Position numbers and translations under genes: made by a program. A stretch of 64,000 bases of DNA, taken from Macrocybe gigantea. Lineage: Eukaryota > Basidiomycota > Agaricomycetes > Agaricales > Callistosporiaceae. Positions within the stretch are counted from its first letter, which is position 1, and the number at the start of each line of letters is the position of its first letter. Shown here one piece after another: positions 59,343 to 64,000 of this stretch. The stretch lies in NCBI GenBank assembly GCA_011319805.1, contig SJRY01000244.1, positions 124,001-188,000 on the forward strand, in the 5' to 3' direction. The notes under the pieces were generated by a model that was given only the letters and a program-made list of their open reading frames with translations, did no database searches and was not told the DNA's origin.

Positions 59343-60306
59343 TTAGTCGTGCCGAGAAGACTTTTCTCGCCGTGGAGACCGAGACCGCGAGCTGCGCCTT
59401 CGATGCCGCCGCCGACCTTCGATGTCGTCGCGATCCTCATCTTTGCTAACGCCGTCGCGATATCTTCTGCGTCGGTGCTCCTTTTTGCGTTCATCGTCCT
59501 CCTCTTCCTCCGCCTGCGCCTCTCGCCGCCGTTCCCCGTCCCGAGTGTCACCGTCATCCCTCGCTCTCTCCTTCCCTTTCCCCCTCTCCTTCGCACTATC
59601 TTCGTCCTCACCCTCTTCCCCTTTCTCCTGCGCCCTCGTCCTCTTCGCATCTTTCTTCCTCTTCCACATCAGCTTTTCCACACAACGTCCGCACAGCACG
59701 ACTTTGACGAGCGCCGACTTGGCCTCGCCGTGCTCGACGTACGCGAACGGGAGCTCGAGCGTCGTGAGAGCGGGTTGCTCGGACTCGGGGCGCGCATGGT
59801 GCTCGCATCGCGTGTTGCCGCACGTCGTCTCGCCCGCGCCGGAAAGGACCTCCGACTCGGTGCGCCAGCGTAGAGCAAACTTTTTTTTTTTTCGTGGGCG
59901 CAAGTTAGTCAGCTCGAGAAGCGGATATTGGAGAACGGGAACGACGCACGTTTCCGGACTTGTAGTGCTTGAGATCGCACACCGCGAACTCGCGGTACAG
60001 GCTCTCGTAGTACTTCATGGCGAGCTGTTCGTCCCAGGTGCGCTCCTTCCCATCATCGCCATCTTCGCGAAGAAATCTTTCCGTCAGTCACGATTGGATT
60101 TGTTTCATATTGAAGAAAAGGACAGAAGCATGATGATAAGCAGATCTCGCTCGGGCTCCCAGTTGACAAAAAGGCGAAAAAAGCTGCATCTTATGCCATC
60201 GCACTCACTTGTGAGACGCCTTCAAGATCTCGAATTCGGTTTTCCCCTCTAGAATGAGCTGATTGTCCTTGGATGAAGAGGAGCCACCATACGAGGAGAG
60301 CGCCAT
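59343..60306 (-). CDS. FRA10AC1 homolog
   Basis: Nuclear protein family found in spliceosomal preparations. The start at 60306 gives MALSSYGGSSSSKDNQLILE then GKTEFEILKASHK. The next exon has WDEQLAMKYYESLYREFAVC, DLKHYKSGN. The intron ends in an A-run (59880-59890). The last exon has FALRWRTESEVLSGAGETTC, GNTRCEHH, LPFAYVEHGEAKSALVKVVL, CGRCVEKLMWKRKK, containing the two Cys pairs (C-G-N-x-x-C and C-x-x-C) of the family. A long Arg/Glu/Asp/Ser-rich tail ends SSRSRSPRREKSSRHD, SR-like as expected for a splicing-associated protein. About 270 residues. Confidence 0.87.
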
Positions 60307-62196
60307 TCTTCACTCCAAAACGCAAACTCCTGGATCAGAGTTAGGCCATGTAGTGAATTACATAAGACGGTGACGCTGTACCTATGTGTCCAGCCGAGAT
60401 CCACACCCGCACAAGAGGGAAGCGAGCGTAAATTTCTCGAGGAAAGTTATGGATATTTTTCGATGACTAAAGCGCAAGAGTAAAGATTTCGAGGCCAGGC
60501 TGGCCAAGGAGGCCGGAAAGAGTCGAAAGAAAGCTCTATTTCCATTTGAGTGATGGGAAGAACTTTTCGCCCTACTTAGCCACGCATGCATTCACATCTC
60601 TGCCACTACAAGGCAAGTTGGGTAAAAAGGAAAGGCGTTTGTGGGTCCTATAACAAGGACAATTGATGTATAGAACATGTTGGGACCGGTTGCCCCACAC
60701 CTTGTGAATGATGCATTAATGATGGCTCGGATTGTGGCGCCCGTCTACGTAGTTAATTTTTCAGTCGACACTGCGGCCCAGATGAGGCTCATGTCTCCCG
60801 CTCAAATGAATGAAGATTTGGAACCTTGACTGATGAGTGACCCTACGTCAGCAGTGAATAGCAGTAATTGAGGAGCATCGGCGTCACATGTGGGGACAGT
60901 GGCGGCGATGATAGCTATCATTTGAGCCTTCAATCTTCAAGGAGAAATGAGAAGGCAGGGACATACTCTGTGTCGTCGCATTTGTTCATTTCGCGACGAA
61001 CGTGAAACGTCAGCAAGGACATCAATCCAACCGTCGAGGCCGACTTTCCATGAAGATGCTCCGAACGCGAGCTGTAGCGTGGAAGATGACGCGGAAACAT
61101 ATGTTCTGCATTCGCTCTACAGGGATTTCCAAATCGCAGCCCTGATCCCAAAGGGAGTTAAGGTGACTGTTCGTGACAGATCAACGCTTTACATCCTGAT
61201 GGTGGGAGAAAGACAGGAAAGCTTGCACACCTCAAGGACGCACTGTCAGTCACAGACGTCCGTCAAAAAAAAAAAAAAGAGAGATCAGCATCAGACAGCG
61301 GCGATCGAATTCTGGAAAAATTGGAGCGCTTGACAGAGCACGAGGAAGACAAGACACACGACCGGAAGAACGAGACGCGGTTTCGAGTTCTCGAAAATCG
61401 TTGTCGCGTCTTCCCTGGACGTGTAAAACATGTCAAAGGTAAGCGCCTGATGGGAGCACTAGAGGTTGGGAGTCGTGTGCTTTATGGGGTGGAGCTGCGA
61501 CTCCAGATGCAACGATGTTCATTTTGCCGGTCGGGTAAAACGCGGGTTAACCCGCTCTGCAAGCGCTGATGAACAAAAAAGCAGTGAAGAAGCGCCAGCG
61601 AGAGCGAGCTTCGCCAGTAAACTTTCGTCTGCTGAGCGATGGAAAGAAGCAAAGGATGGCTGCAAATCGACGACTGCTTCTGCCTGTGCTGTGAGATTAA
61701 AGTAGGATGAATTTGAAATGAAAGGGGACGCACATGGAGATGTGCTGATGTTCCTGATGTCCTGCTTACAATCGGAGATCCGCTTTTCTTCCCCACAGTC
61801 CCATGAAAAAAAAATAGATGTCTTGGAATGCACATCTGCCAGCTTCCAGATTCTCTGATGCCTTTAAAAGCGGGGGTCTCGAGCACCGGCTCTTCTCCTT
61901 TTTCCTCCTTCTGTTCCCCCTCCCTTCGTGTCCCGGTTCCGAACAGCTGATACTTGTGCAACCAGAAGCCCCTTCCAAGATCCGTTCGCTTCCAGGCTGC
62001 ACTAAAGTTCCAGGTTAGGATCCTCAAGTCACGCTTCCACGCTCAACCCAATTTTTTTCTGACCACATGCCTTTCGTTTCTCTCCTCAGACTTTCCTCTG
62101 CCTAGAGCAAATTGTAATTCTATCCCCAACTGGTGACGGAGACGGAGCCTCTCAAGCCCACTCTTCACCCTCCACTCTCCTTCGCAAGTTATAATT
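60307..62196. other. intergenic region
   Basis: About 1.9 kb between divergent genes. Only short, non-conserved frames (e.g. 60947-61333 plus, 61482-62027 minus). An A-run at 61265-61278. No gene called. Confidence 0.4.
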
Positions 62197-64000
62197 ATGG
62201 CAACGACAGCCGTATCCCCTCCTCCCCCTAACCCGCCGTTTTTCGGACGTAGCGACGCTGGAAGCTTGCGATCTTTCCGCGACAAGGTGTCCGTCCCAAA
62301 GACCCGGTCATTGAAGGGCAAGAAATCCATGCTCATGCCCGTTCCGAGCATCTTTGGTCTCAGACGCGGCGTCCAGGCTTCCGAACCTGAGAGCACACAT
62401 GGGGCGATTGGCATTACACCGGTCGTGAATCTATGTCTGTAGCAGCGAAAGCAGAGGAGCCATCGAGGTGAGCTCCACGGCATCTTTATTTTGTCACGAC
62501 TTTAAAGTCCGTCGTTCGCAGCTCACAACCGTCGTCCTCCCAACCCGCGGAGATGGAGAGCCACCGAAACGCCGAGAAAAAGTAAGCTCCGAGGTCTTTG
62601 GCGCCTCCAAACACCGTTAGTTTGACAAAATCTGCGTCATTTCAGTGCGGACGTTCTAAAGCGGCCACGATCCAAATCAAGGACGATATTGCGCCTTATA
62701 ACCACCAAGCTCCAGCCCCACTCGACGCCATCGCCCACGTCTCCACGCTCCCGGTCTCACGTCCCCGCGCCACCTTCCCATTCCGCGTTCCGCGAGAATC
62801 GCGAAGCCGCGCTCCGCGAACGCGGGCTCCTCCCGCCACTGCAGCCTAACAAGGACCTCAGCAGGCAAGAACGTGAACAAGACCAGCGCATCCCCATCGT
62901 CAGCCCCGCGGAGCAGCAGATCGTCCAGGTTGAAGATGAGGAGAGCCGTCGTGAGGTCGTCACGGCTGCGAGCCTCGTCAAGCAGGAATGGGAGGCCAAG
63001 AACCGCACAGAGCACGTTCAAATCGAACGCATGAAGTCGTTCCGCTTCGGAGGGGCCCACTCTTCCACGGCGGATGCGCATGAGGTCGCTGATGCCGTTA
63101 GTACTGATCCTGGTGCTGATCCGTCGGTGAACAATGCCCTCCCGACCGTGCCAGAAGTCGATACCCCTATCCCGTCCCCAACATCTCCCCCGCATGTGCC
63201 TGCATCTTCGGAACGGCCTGATGGATCCGATTCGGGCACCGTTCTGCCACCTTCGCTGCAAAGCAAGCGTTCCGCACCGCGCTTGGGCCTCACAGTTGAT
63301 TCTGGCCTCGCGAACGGTTTGCTGCACCCGTCGTCACAGGCGTCTCCTTCAACCAAGCACGATCCATATCATATTCCTCTTCCCCCCTCCCCCGCTCCTT
63401 CCATACGAAGCATACATGCTGCCCCAGATGGCGGTGCTTCATCGCCACTGTTCTCCGCCTCGATACCTCTCCCCCCATCTCCGAATCCAAACACACTTTC
63501 TGCCAGCTCAACAGCGCCGGCGGACAATCCTTCACCGCCTGTCATCTCGCTCTCCCCACCTGTGATCAATGATCTGGAGCAGTCGTCAAGCGGCGCACCA
63601 TCGGAGCCACCACACGAAGACGCCATCTCGGATAGCGAGCTCCCACCGCTGACGCACTCGCGCACGCTATCGTCCGCGCAGCAGAGGCAGCTCGCGGCGT
63701 CCGAGTCCGACTCGTCAATCACGGCGCCGCCTTCGCTCGACACGTCATCGCAGACGATGACAATCTCCACTCTGGGCACCTCCGAGTCGTCGTCGGGCTC
63801 GCCCCTTGGCGCGAAGCCGAAGACGCTTTTGGGCGCGCACAGCAATCTCAAGCTCAAGGTGCATGAAAGCAACATCCCGATCATCGTCGAGAGCCCGATT
63901 GAGGAGCGCTTGTCTGCGACAGGCATTTTCTTGAAGCCCGTGCTGGAGGACGAGAAGACGGCCGTGCGCGTGTGCGACGAGCCAATCGACGAAGCGTTGA
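62197..64000 (+). CDS. disordered Ser/Pro-rich protein, 3' end beyond the window
   Basis: Not recognised. The ATG at 62197 gives MATTAVSPPPPNPPFFGRSD, AGSLRSFRDKVSVPKTRSLK, GKKSMLMPVPSIFGLRRGVQ. One base seems missing near 62398 (an extra base before TGGGGC restores GRESMSVAAKAEEPS up to the donor at 62469). After two introns the long exon reads SADVLKRPRSKSRTILR, ENREAALRERGLLPPLQ and then DLSRQEREQDQRIPIVSPAE. Further on come VVTAASLVKQEWEAKNRTEH and VQIERMKSFRFGGAHSSTAD. A low-complexity Ser/Pro stretch follows, ending NLKLKVHESNIPIIVESPIE-ERLSATGIFLKPVLEDEK at the edge. The ordered segment near the end may begin a folded domain. It is clearly coding by frame bias; no function is offered. 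Confidence 0.65.

Overview
This window is nuclear DNA of a filamentous basidiomycete, most likely a plant-litter- or wood-decaying agaricomycete. The reasons are dense genes with many 45-80 nt introns (GT...CTRAY...AG), GH10 xylanases (one with a fungal CBM1), an alcohol-oxidase-type GMC oxidoreductase, the basidiomycete family DUF6593, a fungal-type chromovirus and a Pogo/Fot1-like transposon. No bacterial or organellar signature was seen. All gene models below were spliced by eye.

Layout: 1-8.2 kb holds three GH10 endoxylanase genes (the first cut by the window edge, the second with an N-terminal CBM1, the third on the minus strand). They surround V-ATPase subunit e and a HEN1-type small-RNA 2'-O-methyltransferase. 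9.1-14.9 kb: PEX11, Mediator subunit MED22 and alcohol oxidase. 16.2-20.5 kb: a disordered protein, an alpha/beta hydrolase and a single-pass membrane protein with a repeat-rich tail. 21.7-28.1 kb: a long paladin-like protein with three cysteine-phosphatase modules. 28.3-33.2 kb: a DUF6593 protein, a decayed partial gene copy and the parental arabinokinase-N-terminus-like glycosyltransferase. 33.4-40.4 kb: an AVT3/4-type vacuolar amino-acid transporter and a thioredoxin-fold PRXL2/AAED1-type protein embedded in a long disordered chain. 41.5-42.2 kb: an inverted-repeat-bounded segment with a RecQ-helicase-like fragment. 42.7-44.0 kb: a coiled-coil protein.

44.2-53.7 kb is a nested transposon. 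A Pogo/Fot1-like DNA element (TA target site, about 25 bp terminal repeats) has been split by a 6,496 bp chromodomain Ty3/Gypsy retrotransposon with two 319 bp LTRs differing at one base and a 5 bp target duplication. Its leader carries an 11-nt perfect complement to its own predicted transcript 5' end, the hallmark of Tf1-type self-priming. An extra small ORF follows pol, overlapping it as ATGA.

54.9-64 kb: a secreted thaumatin-like protein, eIF6, the mitochondrial complex I factor NDUFAF7, FRA10AC1, and the start of a disordered protein that runs off the window.

A general caution: at least ten otherwise well-preserved genes show single-base frame breaks, all curable by one extra base and mostly in short G/C runs. 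This points to uncorrected homopolymer deletions in the assembly rather than real gene decay, so protein translations taken directly from this sequence will be wrong in places.
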